A stretch of DNA of 11,676 nt from FEN-1250 sp038237245 (GCA_038237245.1 JBBRYY010000097.1:1-11676), one strand, 5' to 3'; positions 1 to 6,513 are shown, numbered from the stretch's first letter. Notes: generated from the sequence alone by a model not told the origin. Numbers and translations are program-made.

Positions 1-132
1 CATTGCTGGAGCGGCGATCACGCGAACGCGAACATGATCTCGCGGCTGACCTATCATCCGCGTTTCATCAAGCTGATGACCGCGCACTTCCTGAAGACGG
101 CGAAGGGGGATACGGCGAGCTGGCGGTACTAG
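1..132 (+). CDS. C-terminal fragment of an unrecognised protein
   Basis: An open frame enters from the left edge and ends at a TAG at 130-132, leaving 43 residues that begin His-Cys-Trp-Ser-Gly-Asp-His and end Ala-Ser-Trp-Arg-Tyr. The composition (His, Trp, Cys and aromatic residues among charged ones) and GC-rich third positions look like real coding sequence. The next gene starts 18 nt downstream on the same strand, so the two are probably co-transcribed. I do not recognise the family from this fragment. The HCWSGDH stretch could be part of an active or metal site, but that is only an impression. Confidence 0.6.
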   Translation, partial: HCWSGDHANANMISRLTYHPRFIKLMTAHFLKTAKGDTASWRY

Positions 133-150
133 AAACCGGACTTTGTTCGT

Positions 151-906
151 ATGGCTGAGCGCAGAATCGCCGCGGTCTTCGACCTCGATGGGACGCTCGT
201 GCAGACCGAGGCGCTCAAGGCGCGGTCGTACGCGCGTGCGGCGGTGGAGCTGAGTCCGAAGACGGTTCGCGCGCAGGATATCATCGTCGCCTACGACGAC
301 ATGGTGGGCCATTCGCGCGAGGAGGTTGCCGCGATGCTGCTCGCGCGCTTCGATCTCGCGTCGCACGCGGCGCAGCGGATGGAGGCGCTTGGCGCGTCGA
401 CGCCGCTCGACGCGTACATGGCGCTCCGGCTCGATATCTACGAGGCGATGATCGCCGACGAGCGGTTGATCCGCGAGCAGGAGTATCCCTGGTCGACGTC
501 GCTACTGCGCGAGCTTCGGCGTGAGGGCTATCCGGTGGGAATCGCGACGATGTCGCATCGCAAGCACGCGGTGCTCGTGCTCGAGCGGCTGGAACTCACG
601 GGGGAGGTCGATGTGCTCGTGACGCGCGAGGACGTGCGGTTGGCGAAGCCCTCGCCGGAGATCTTTCTGCTCAGCGCGGAGAAGCTCGGCGCGAAGCCGC
701 GCGACTGCTTCGTGCTCGAGGATTCGCTCCCCGGCGTGCGTGCGGCCAATGCGGCGGGGATGCGCTGTGTCGCGATCACGAACGACATGACCCGCGACGC
801 GATCCACGCGGCGCACGTGCTCCCGGATGAGCGCGTCGTGGATGATCCCGCGCGGCTCGATCCGGTGGCGCGCGAGGTCCTCGCGGATCTGGCGCGCGGC
901 GGGTGA
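151..906 (+). CDS. HAD-superfamily hydrolase, beta-phosphoglucomutase/phosphatase-like
   Basis: A 251-residue protein of the haloacid dehalogenase superfamily, probably a cytosolic phosphatase or phosphomutase acting on a small phosphorylated metabolite. All four HAD motifs are visible. Motif I is FDLDGTL with nucleophile Asp11 and acid/base Asp13. Motif II is around IATMSH (Thr133/Ser135). Motif III is Lys166 in RLAKPSPEIF. Motif IV is LEDSLPGV with Glu190/Asp191 for Mg2+. The insert between residues about 20 and 115 is the helical C1-type cap typical of the phosphoglycolate phosphatase/beta-phosphoglucomutase group, and the length is normal for it. The substrate cannot be read from sequence. 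The ATG at 151 immediately precedes the motif I strand; the Shine-Dalgarno sequence is weak. The gene lies 18 nt after the preceding frame and 38 nt before the C1 peptidase, suggesting a + strand operon. Confidence 0.9.
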   Translation: MAERRIAAVFDLDGTLVQTEALKARSYARAAVELSPKTVRAQDIIVAYDDMVGHSREEVAAMLLARFDLASHAAQRMEALGASTPLDAYMALRLDIYEAMIADERLIREQEYPWSTSLLRELRREGYPVGIATMSHRKHAVLVLERLELTGEVDVLVTREDVRLAKPSPEIFLLSAEKLGAKPRDCFVLEDSLPGVRAANAAGMRCVAITNDMTRDAIHAAHVLPDERVVDDPARLDPVAREVLADLARGG

Positions 907-944
907 GCGTCGCACAATAGGCTCTATCGCCTTCGGGGGGAGAG

Positions 945-1721
945 ATGGCTGCACCACGCAAGCGCATCGTGAAGCGGTACGGATGGGTGCCGGATCTGCC
1001 GGACCAGCGCGACTTCTCGTTCAAAGTGCCGCGCCGGGTGACGGCGAAGGCGCTGCCGACCAGGGTGGATCTGCGCCCGCAGATGCCCGCGATCTACGAT
1101 CAGGGGCAGCTCGGCTCGTGCACCGCGAACGCGATCGGCGGCGCCTTTGAGTTCGAGCTGGTGAAACAGAAGGAGGAGGACTTCGCGCCGTCGCGCCTCT
1201 TCATCTACTACAACGAGCGGGTCATCGAGCGCACGGTGGACGAAGACAGCGGCGCGCAGCTGCGCGACGGGATGAAGACGCTCGCGAAGCAGGGTGTGTG
1301 TCCCGAGCCGCAGTGGCCGTACGTGCTGTCGAGGTTCGCCGACAAGCCGACGCCGGAGTGCTTCGCCGAGGCGAAGAAGCATCTCGGCGTGACGTACATG
1401 CGCGTTGAGCAGGACGTCGCGCAGATGCGCGGATGCGTGGCGGCGGGCTACCCGTTCATCTTCGGCTTCTCGGTGTACGAGTCGTTCGAGTCGGACGCCG
1501 TGACGCGCACGGGGAACGTGCCGATGCCCGACGGCATGGAGCGCACGCTCGGCGGCCACGCGATGTGCGTGGTGGGCTACGACAATCCGGCGAAGCGCTT
1601 CATCGTGCGCAACTCGTGGGGCACGAGCTGGGGAAAGAAGGGCTACGGGACGATGCCGTATGCGTACTTCACGAACACGGATCTCTCGGCGGATTTCTGG
1701 ACGTTGCGGGCGGTGAGTTGA
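945..1721 (+). CDS. Papain-family (C1) cysteine peptidase, leaderless
   Basis: A 258-residue protein with the papain fold, predicted to cleave peptide bonds through a Cys-His-Asn catalytic set. Gln53 (oxyanion hole) and Cys59 lie in DQGQLGSC, His205 in GGHAM, and Asn223 in RNSWGTSWG. These have the order and spacing of C1 peptidases. The protein starts close to the mature enzyme: an N-terminal YGWVPDLPDQRD stretch replaces a long propeptide, and there is no signal peptide or membrane segment. It therefore looks cytosolic, or exported by a route not visible here. The start is supported by a purine-rich GGGGGGAGAG just before the ATG. It follows the HAD gene by 38 nt and ends 11 nt from the stop of the convergent M28 gene. 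No inhibitor gene is adjacent. The physiological substrate is unknown. Confidence 0.92.
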   Translation: MAAPRKRIVKRYGWVPDLPDQRDFSFKVPRRVTAKALPTRVDLRPQMPAIYDQGQLGSCTANAIGGAFEFELVKQKEEDFAPSRLFIYYNERVIERTVDEDSGAQLRDGMKTLAKQGVCPEPQWPYVLSRFADKPTPECFAEAKKHLGVTYMRVEQDVAQMRGCVAAGYPFIFGFSVYESFESDAVTRTGNVPMPDGMERTLGGHAMCVVGYDNPAKRFIVRNSWGTSWGKKGYGTMPYAYFTNTDLSADFWTLRAVS

Positions 1722-1732
1722 GGCACGCGATA

Positions 1733-3103
1733 CTACCGGTTCGCCGCCCCCCACACCACCACGCCCATCGTCGCGACGCACAGCCCCACCTGATGCGGAT
1801 CGAGCGCGTTCATCATGTCCGCATCGGTGTGGTGGTACCAGAAGTAGCGTGACGCGTCGATGTCGAGCGCGAGTGCCGGCACTCCCGCCTCCACGAGCGG
1901 CGTGACGTCGGCCTCCGGCTCGCCCATCGTCACGTGCGTCACGCCGATGCGGGCGAGCGGCGCGAGGAAACCCTTCACCACCGGAAGAAGCGAGTCCGGG
2001 CCCGTGAGACGCACGCCCTTCGGGGTGAAGGCGCCGTTGTCCGACTCGAGCGCGAACTTCGTCTTCGGCAGCTCCGCGCGATGCGCATCGCGATACGCAT
2101 CCGCGCCGCGACTCCCCATCTCCTCGTTCACCCATCCCACCACGCGAATCGTGCGCTTCGGCGTGAGGCCGAGCTGCTTGATCAGTCGCAGCGCTTCCCA
2201 CGCGGAGACGAAGCCGCCGGCATCGTCCATCGCGCCCTGCCCGACATCCCACGAGTCGATGTGCCCGCCCAGCACGATGATCTCGTCCGGATGCTCGCTC
2301 CCGCGCACCTCGGCGATGATGTTGCGCGAGTGCGCATCCGGAAGCATGTGCGCCTCCATCGAGAGCGTCACGCGAATCGGCTGACCGCGATTCCGGATGC
2401 GATGGAGCATGTCCGCATCCTCGAGGGTGATCGCGGCTGCCGGCACGTGATGCGCCTTGGCCGTCGTGTCGCCGTAGCCCATCGCGCCGGTGTGCGGCGT
2501 GCTGAGCGAGTGTGACGTCACCGAGCGCACGAGCGCCGCGACGCCGCCGTACGCCGCCGCCGAATCCGCGCCCGCAGAGCGATAGACGACCGCCTCCTCG
2601 TACGCGTCGAACGGGGGCTTGTCCGGGTCGAAGTGGTGATCGAAGAGCACGATCTTCCCCTTCGCCTGCGCCGCGTGTGCGTGCAAATCGGCGAAGTCGT
2701 TGACGACGAGCACCTCCGCCGTGATCCCGCCCGCCGGCGTGCCGACGCTGCGGCCGAGCCCGAGCATGTGCAGCGGGCCGCGATGCGGGGCGAGGAGCAT
2801 CGCGGACTCGCGGCCGCGTACCCAGTGCGGCACCATCACGGGCTCGGTGTGCACGTTGTCGAGGCCATCCTTCTTCATCTGCGCGACGATCCAGTCGATC
2901 GCGCTCTCGAGACTCTCCGAACCCACGGGTCGACTGCCGAAGGTGTCGACGAGCTCCGCGAGGCGATTCCACGCGGCGCTGTCCTTCAGCGCGCCATCGA
3001 TCAGCTTGTCGGCCGGAGTCGACTGCGCGCGGAGCGGCGCGACGGCAACGGCGAGGGCGAGCGCGCACGACAACGTGGCGGCACGCGTGGAGAGTGCGGG
3101 CAT
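1733..3103 (-). CDS. Exported M28 metallopeptidase, carboxypeptidase Q (PGCP)-like
   Basis: The chosen ATG at 3103 gives 456 residues beginning with a signal peptide: a short polar start, hydrophobic core at about 10-23, and a likely cut after AQ at 26-27. The open frame extends 88 codons upstream, but that part is Arg-rich and looks non-coding. The C-terminal half is a di-zinc aminopeptidase-fold domain. Ligands are visible at His281/Asp283 (GGHIDSWD), the Asp293-Asp294 pair, Glu327/Glu328 (NEEMG), Asp355 (ESDNG) and His425 (WYHHTD). The stretch GGHIDSWDVGQGAMDD is the hallmark of the plasma glutamate carboxypeptidase group. Residues about 90-260 form the PA-like insert usual in this family. 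It probably acts in the periplasm or outside the cell, trimming peptides to dipeptides or amino acids for nutrition. It stands alone on the - strand, divergent from the ChpT-like gene (147 bp between starts). Confidence 0.9.
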   Translation of the reverse strand: MPALSTRAATLSCALALAVAVAPLRAQSTPADKLIDGALKDSAAWNRLAELVDTFGSRPVGSESLESAIDWIVAQMKKDGLDNVHTEPVMVPHWVRGRESAMLLAPHRGPLHMLGLGRSVGTPAGGITAEVLVVNDFADLHAHAAQAKGKIVLFDHHFDPDKPPFDAYEEAVVYRSAGADSAAAYGGVAALVRSVTSHSLSTPHTGAMGYGDTTAKAHHVPAAAITLEDADMLHRIRNRGQPIRVTLSMEAHMLPDAHSRNIIAEVRGSEHPDEIIVLGGHIDSWDVGQGAMDDAGGFVSAWEALRLIKQLGLTPKRTIRVVGWVNEEMGSRGADAYRDAHRAELPKTKFALESDNGAFTPKGVRLTGPDSLLPVVKGFLAPLARIGVTHVTMGEPEADVTPLVEAGVPALALDIDASRYFWYHHTDADMMNALDPHQVGLCVATMGVVVWGAANR

Positions 3104-3250
3104 GTTCGTCTTTAATGAAGGAGTGTTGGCGGAGCGACACCCCAAAGTAGGCGTGGGCGCGTGCGGTGGATACGTCCAAACTGCGTCCCGCGCGCGCGCC
3201 CAGAGAGCTCCATACGGGTTGCGACGAGGCGCCGTACGCGTCGAAGGTGC
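3104..3250. other. Divergent intergenic region, M28 peptidase / ChpT-like gene
   Basis: These 147 bp separate two divergent starts and must hold both promoters. I found no convincing -35/-10 pair, sigma-54 or sigma-28 element on either strand. An alternating CG tract (cgcgcgcgcg) lies at about 3188-3197. The purine-rich GAAGG just before 3251 could serve as a close-spaced ribosome site for the ChpT-like gene. Confidence 0.4.
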
Positions 3251-3913
3251 ATGACGCACACGCACATCCCTGCCGATCACTTTCCGACCGGGAAGCGCGG
3301 CCAGACGCGTAGCTACGCCGAGGCGTGGAGTGTGGTGAGCGAGACGCTGGTGCGCGGGCTCGCGCACGCGTTGAGCAACCGCATCGCCACCATCGGCACG
3401 ATCGCGGAGCTCCTGCGCGCCGACGGCGAGGATCCCGCGGCCATGTCCGAGATGCTCGCCGTCGAGACGCGGCGGCTCGAAGATCTCCTCGAACAGATGC
3501 GCGCGCTATCGACGCGCCCCTCGGGGCGACAGGAGGCGATGCGGCTCTCCGATGCGGTTGCCGGCGCGATGGCGCTGCACAGCTATCACCCCGAGCGCCG
3601 CTCGATCGCCATCACCATCGAGCCCGGCGACGAATCGCGTCCGGTGCTCGGCGACGCCATCCGCCTGCAGCGCGAGCTGATCCTCCTGCTCGATGCGGCG
3701 ACGAATGCCGCGCTCGCGCATGCATCGCGCGCGGCGCGCGTGCGCTTCGGATTGCAGGGGCGTGTGGGTGTCGTGCGTCTACTCGTCGGCGACGTCGAAG
3801 GCGCGGGCGCGCTTCCGGAATGTGCCCCCGGGGCGATCGCGCTCGGCGTCGAGGAGAGCGACGCCGGTGCTTCCTACCTGCTGGTGCTACCGGCGCTCGG
3901 CGCCGGGGCGTAG
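3251..3913 (+). CDS. ChpT/Spo0B-like histidine phosphotransfer protein with eroded ATPase domain
   Basis: A 220-residue cytosolic protein. Residues about 25-88 look like the two-helix dimerisation/phosphoacceptor hairpin of histidine kinases, with an H-box-like segment AHALSNRIATI and candidate phospho-His39. Residues about 100-215 resemble a shrunken HATPase_c domain. An N-box-like helix RELILLLDAATNAALAHA (Asn152) is present, but the G1 box is reduced to DVEGAG, the F and G2 boxes are missing, and the chain ends with a final strand YLLVLPAL. This layout matches ChpT and Spo0B, which pass phosphate between receiver domains and do not use ATP. The ATG at 3251 was chosen because the upstream extension to 3161 is Arg-rich and non-coding in look. 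The stop is 7 nt from that of the convergent sigma gene. The neighbouring hybrid kinase and NtrC-type regulator are natural partners. The alternative is a degenerate histidine kinase. Confidence 0.7.
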   Translation: MTHTHIPADHFPTGKRGQTRSYAEAWSVVSETLVRGLAHALSNRIATIGTIAELLRADGEDPAAMSEMLAVETRRLEDLLEQMRALSTRPSGRQEAMRLSDAVAGAMALHSYHPERRSIAITIEPGDESRPVLGDAIRLQRELILLLDAATNAALAHASRAARVRFGLQGRVGVVRLLVGDVEGAGALPECAPGAIALGVEESDAGASYLLVLPALGAGA

Positions 3914-3920
3914 GGAACGG

Positions 3921-4676
3921 TCAGGCGACGAGCGAGCGCAGCGACGAAAGCTCGCCGCGAAGCTTCACGATCGCCTTCTGACGGATTTGGGACACGCGGC
4001 TCTCCGTCACCTCCAGCACCGCCGCGATCTCGTGCAGCTTGAGGTCCTCGAAATAGTAGAGCGTCAGAACCGTGCGCTCCTGCTGCGACAAGCGAAGGAT
4101 TGTCTCGCGGAGAATCGAGGTCTCCTGGTCGAGCGTGATGCGGTCCTCGACGGAGTTGTGGTCTTCGGCCGCCATCGCCTGGGCGTGCGGTAGATTCTCG
4201 CTGTCGTCGCTGTTCGCGCCATCGAGCGCGACGCGCATTGTCCCCTCGGCTTCCGCTTCCAGCTTCCAGAGCGCGGGAAGGTCGAGTCCGAGCATGGCAG
4301 CCACTTCTTCGGTCATCGGCTCGCGCCCAAGCTCGTGGCGAAGCGTCTCGCGCGCCGTCGAAAGCGTGCGGGTACGTCGGCGCATCGACGAAGGAACATG
4401 ATCGATTCGACGAAGCTCATCGAGGATCGCACCGCGGACGCGGGGAACCGCGAAGGTGCTGAAGGCAAGACCACGCGAGGGGTCGAAGCGGTCGAGCGCT
4501 TCGATCAATCCCATGGTGCCGGCGCTGATGAGCTCGTCGAGCTCGACGTCGGAGGAGACCCGGCGGTGGATCTGCCGCGAGACGTGGTGGACCAGGCTGA
4601 TGTGCTCGGCGAGAAGCTCTTCGCGAGCCGCCGTGTCACCGGAAGTGAAAGCCTGCCACAGGGTCATTGCCGTCAT
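3921..4676 (-). CDS. fliA: FliA/WhiG-type RNA polymerase sigma factor (sigma-28)
   Basis: A 251-residue group 3 sigma-70 family factor that directs RNA polymerase to sigma-28 promoters, classically for late flagellar genes. Region 2 spans about 18-90 and includes HISLVHHVSRQI, then DELISAGTMGLIEALDRFDPSRG, then FSTFAVPRVRGAILDELR, which is very FliA-like. Region 3 (about 94-145) has the family-typical HVPSSMRRRTRTL and ELGREP. Region 4 (about 185-243) ends in the helix-turn-helix KLHEIAAVLEVTESRVSQIRQKAI. A 30-residue acidic linker (about 150-180) sits between regions 3 and 4. Length is normal for FliA. The ATG at 4676 has GGAG five nt upstream; a second ATG lies three codons in. A FlgM-like antagonist and a consensus sigma-28 promoter occur about 2 kb away, supporting the FliA role. 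With no flagellar genes in view, a WhiG-like non-flagellar role remains possible. Confidence 0.93.
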   Translation of the reverse strand: MTAMTLWQAFTSGDTAAREELLAEHISLVHHVSRQIHRRVSSDVELDELISAGTMGLIEALDRFDPSRGLAFSTFAVPRVRGAILDELRRIDHVPSSMRRRTRTLSTARETLRHELGREPMTEEVAAMLGLDLPALWKLEAEAEGTMRVALDGANSDDSENLPHAQAMAAEDHNSVEDRITLDQETSILRETILRLSQQERTVLTLYYFEDLKLHEIAAVLEVTESRVSQIRQKAIVKLRGELSSLRSLVA

Positions 4677-4681
4677 GAGAG

Positions 4682-4685
4682 CTCC
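4682..4685 (-). promoter_or_regulatory. Ribosome binding site of the sigma factor gene
   Basis: On the - strand GGAG is followed by a five-base spacer and the ATG at 4676. This favours that start over the ATG three codons downstream. Confidence 0.6.
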
Positions 4686-4739
4686 ATTTGATTGCGTCGC
4701 CGTCCGATCCGCTCGGGCGATCTACTCGGCAGCAGTAAA

Positions 4740-4755
4740 AGCAATTGGGAGCCCA
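4740..4755 (-). promoter_or_regulatory. Candidate sigma-54 (-24/-12) promoter for the sigma factor gene
   Basis: The - strand reads TGGGCTCCCAATTGCT. It has the invariant GG and GC separated by exactly 10 nt and the favoured TTGC at the -12 element, compared with the sigma-54 consensus TGGCAC-N5-TTGC. The -24 element keeps only TGG, and the bases after it deviate. Transcription would start near 4729, leaving a leader of about 53 nt before the ATG at 4676. The gene immediately upstream encodes a GAFTGA-type sigma-54 activator, making this functionally plausible. In Vibrio-type hierarchies fliA is under sigma-54 control. Confidence 0.5.
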
Positions 4756-4774
4756 CGTGGCGGGCACAGCAAGA

Positions 4775-4800
4775 AGGCGCAAAACCGGAGTTTTGCGCCT
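4775..4800 (-). terminator. Perfect 11-bp hairpin, likely terminator of the response regulator transcript
   Basis: The arms AGGCGCAAAAC and GTTTTGCGCCT are perfect inverted repeats of 11 bp around a 4-nt loop. On the - strand the stem is followed by TTCTTGCT, a T-rich but imperfect tail. On the + strand the tail is poorer. The position, after the response regulator and just before the candidate sigma-54 promoter, fits a terminator that insulates the sigma gene. A protein-binding site is the alternative. Confidence 0.55.
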
Positions 4801-4818
4801 GTTGGGAATTGGTCGGTA

Positions 4819-4844
4819 ACTCAAATCCAGTTATGGAGTTGAGT
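4819..4844. repeat. Interrupted inverted repeat in the sigma-gene upstream region
   Basis: The arms are ACTCAA-a-TCCA and TGGA-g-TTGAGT around the 4-nt centre gtta: ten paired positions with one mismatch. The low GC content and lack of a T tail argue against a terminator, so a regulator binding site is more likely. The centre lies about 100 bp upstream of the predicted sigma-54 start point, a usual distance for enhancer-binding proteins. Confidence 0.45.
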
Positions 4845-4919
4845 CATGTGGCCGAGGGGAAGAATCGCCCTCATTATCGGTTTGCAATCTCGTCCAAAAA
4901 TTCCGGCAGAATGGACCGA

Positions 4920-4936
4920 TCGGCACTTTGTGCCGA
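4920..4936. repeat. 17-bp palindrome TCGGCAC-TTT-GTGCCGA
   Basis: Two perfect 7-bp arms flank a 3-bp centre, 10 bp beyond the response regulator stop codon. It has the size and symmetry of an NtrC-type enhancer site, and it lies about 200 bp upstream of the predicted sigma-54 start point of the sigma gene. Read as RNA it is a hairpin without a U tract, so a terminator is less likely. Confidence 0.45.
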
Positions 4937-4946
4937 CCGCGCACGG

Positions 4947-6392
4947 TCAACTCTGCCGCAGGATTGCCGGGGGGCGCCTCGGGAGGGGAAGGACGGCGGG
5001 AGGGATGCGTGTCGGACCATTGAGCTTATTCCGAAGCGTTCGAACGCTGATCCCCAATAGGTCGGCCGCCTTCGTCCGGTTGTTCCCGGTCGCCGCCAGC
5101 GCATGCTGGATGAGGACTGCCTCTGCCTCCCCCACGTCGAGCGTGTGGAGCACAATGCCACCCTCACGGCTGTCGGCGGACTCGGGGGCGGTCTGACCAG
5201 CAGGGCCGCCCGGGACATTCGCGACGGGACCCAGACGCTGTCCCTCGAAGGAGCGGACGCCGAGTATTGGACCGGCGCTGAGGATGACGGCGCGTTCTAC
5301 TGCATGCTCGAGCTCCCGAACATTGCCGGGCCATGGATATCGTTGCAGTAGCTGGATCGCTTCCGGCTCGATCGTAGTGATTTCCTTGCCGACGTCGCGG
5401 GCCGCCCGCATCGCGAATCGGTAGGCGAGCATCGGGATGTCCTCGAGCCGCTCGCGTAGTGCCGGAATCCGGAGCGGAATGACGCTGAGGCGGAAGTAGA
5501 GATCCTGCCGGAAGCGCCCCGCCGCAGCGTCAGCGGCGAGATCGCGATTCGAAGTCGCGATGACGCGGACGTCGACGCGGATCGTGCTCGTGCCTCCCAC
5601 CCGCTCGAACTCCTGCTCCTGGAGCACCCGGAGCAGCTTCGCCTGCAGATCGAGGCGCATTTCGGAGATCTCGTCGAGGAGCAGGGTGCCCTTGTTCGCC
5701 CGCTCGAAGGCGCCTTCGACGCGTTTGATCGCGCCGGTAAAAGCACCCTTCTCGTGGCCGAACAGCGCGCTCTCGATCAACCCTTCCGGGAGCGCGGCGC
5801 AATTCAGCTTGATGAAGGGCTTGTCGTGGCGGTCGCTCATGTCGTGAATCGCGCGCGCGAACAGCTCTTTCCCCGTGCCGGACTCGCCGAGCAGCAATAC
5901 GGTCGCACGGGTGGGCGCCGCCGTCGCAACGGATTGCAACGCGTGACGCATCACGGCGCTGTCGCCGAGTATCTGGCGCTCGTTTCGTACGGCACTCATT
6001 TCGCGGCGGAGGGTTGCATTCTCCTTCCGAAGGCGGACGAGCTCGAGTGCCTGCTCGACGGCGAGCATCAGCTGCTCGGGGCGCACGGGCTTCGTGATGT
6101 AGTCGACGGCGCCCGCCTTGATCGACGCGACCGCGTGCTCGATGCTCGCGTAGCCGGTGAGCATGATGAGTGGGATGTCGAATCCCTCGCTCGTGAGCAG
6201 CTCGAGGAACTCGAGCCCGGAGAGCCCCGGCATCTTGTAGTCGGAGATGATCAGCTCGACGCCGCCTCGCGCGAGGACGTGGAGCGCCTCGGGGACGTTT
6301 CGAGCTCCAACGGTCTCGTGTCCGGCATCACGCAGCGTGTGCTCGACGATCATCGAGACGGCCGGCTCATCGTCGACGTACAGAATTGACAT
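4947..6392 (-). CDS. NtrC-family response regulator, sigma-54-dependent activator
   Basis: A 481-residue DNA-binding regulator that, when phosphorylated, forms an ATPase ring to open sigma-54 promoters. The receiver domain (1-120) has acidic Asp7/Asp8, phosphoacceptor Asp51 in ISDYKMPG, and Lys101 in ITKP. A short coiled linker follows (about 120-140). The AAA+ domain (about 140-370) has Walker A GESGTGKE (169-176), an intact sigma-54-contacting GAFTGA loop (216-221), Walker B LLLDE (to Glu241), and arginine-finger region RQDLYFRL (295-302). A Fis-type helix-turn-helix, GNNRTKAADLLGISVRTLRNKL, lies at about 436-457. A Pro/Arg-rich tail of about 23 residues follows, which is unusual for the family. 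ATG 6392 starts directly on the receiver strand. The frame also has an ATG at 6434 (right after a stop) that would add 14 Pro-rich residues; neither has a good ribosome site. The likely phosphodonors are the neighbouring hybrid kinase and ChpT-like protein. Confidence 0.93.
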   Translation of the reverse strand: MSILYVDDEPAVSMIVEHTLRDAGHETVGARNVPEALHVLARGGVELIISDYKMPGLSGLEFLELLTSEGFDIPLIMLTGYASIEHAVASIKAGAVDYITKPVRPEQLMLAVEQALELVRLRKENATLRREMSAVRNERQILGDSAVMRHALQSVATAAPTRATVLLLGESGTGKELFARAIHDMSDRHDKPFIKLNCAALPEGLIESALFGHEKGAFTGAIKRVEGAFERANKGTLLLDEISEMRLDLQAKLLRVLQEQEFERVGGTSTIRVDVRVIATSNRDLAADAAAGRFRQDLYFRLSVIPLRIPALRERLEDIPMLAYRFAMRAARDVGKEITTIEPEAIQLLQRYPWPGNVRELEHAVERAVILSAGPILGVRSFEGQRLGPVANVPGGPAGQTAPESADSREGGIVLHTLDVGEAEAVLIQHALAATGNNRTKAADLLGISVRTLRNKLNGPTRIPPAVLPLPRRPPAILRQS

Positions 6393-6476
6393 GTAAATGC
6401 TGCGAGGAGGGAGCGGAGGTGGCGTACGCGTCATTTATCTGACGTCAGCCCCTGCCCCCCGGCAACAATTTCCGGC

Positions 6477-6503
6477 TAAAGCTTTGAAGCTTCCAGCCGA
6501 TAT
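6477..6503 (+). promoter_or_regulatory. Sigma-28 (FliA) promoter of the flgM-like gene
   Basis: The sequence TAAAGCTT (6477-6484), an 11-bp spacer and GCCGATAT (6496-6503) match the enterobacterial FliA consensus TAAAGTTT-N11-GCCGATAA in 14 of 16 positions with exact spacing. Transcription should begin near 6510, giving a leader of only about 14 nt that carries the GGAGG ribosome site of the gene at 6524. The cognate sigma factor is encoded in this window, so the anti-sigma gene appears to belong to the sigma-28 regulon. Confidence 0.85.
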
Positions 6504-6513
6504 TCAGTTACGT

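Larger units (their letters stand above)
4677..4946. other. 270-bp regulatory region upstream of the sigma factor gene
   Basis: No gene is evident between the response regulator stop (4947) and the sigma start (4676), both on the - strand. In - strand order it holds a palindrome (4936-4920), an AT-richer patch, an interrupted palindrome (4844-4819), a perfect GC-rich hairpin (4800-4775) and a sigma-54-type promoter candidate (4755-4740), then the leader of the sigma gene. Base composition is less GC-rich than in the flanking genes, as expected for a control region. Short open frames crossing it show no recognisable protein. Confidence 0.6.

Noticed and set aside
1706..1750. GGGCGG and CCGCCC arms between the C1 peptidase and the M28 peptidase as a bidirectional terminator
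   Set aside because: The loop is about 30 nt, the arms lie inside both coding ends, and there is no T tract. Such short GC arms arise by chance in this composition.
924..3179. Very long - strand open frame (751 residues) covering the C1 peptidase
   Set aside because: It is Arg/Ala/His-rich with no domain sense and lies opposite or out of frame with well-supported genes. GC-rich DNA gives many such shadow frames.
3188..3197. Alternating CG tract as a Z-DNA or regulatory element
   Set aside because: It is only ten bases long and common in sequence of this GC content.
3104..3367. 88-codon N-terminal extension of the M28 peptidase
   Set aside because: It would bury a clear signal peptide in mid-protein, is rich in Arg and Pro, and overlaps the start of the divergent ChpT-like gene.
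4872..4905. TGG...TGC stretch on the - strand resembling a sigma-54 promoter
   Set aside because: The GG and GC dinucleotides are 8 nt apart, not the required 10, so sigma-54 would not be expected to bind. The adjacent CCGATAAT resembles a sigma-28 -10 box but has no TAAA element at the right distance.
6480..6495. TGG-N10-GC on the - strand upstream of the response regulator as a sigma-54 promoter
   Set aside because: The spacing fits, but the bases before GC are AA instead of TT. It also overlaps the AAGCTT repeats within the spacer and -35 of the much better sigma-28 promoter on the other strand, so chance is likely.
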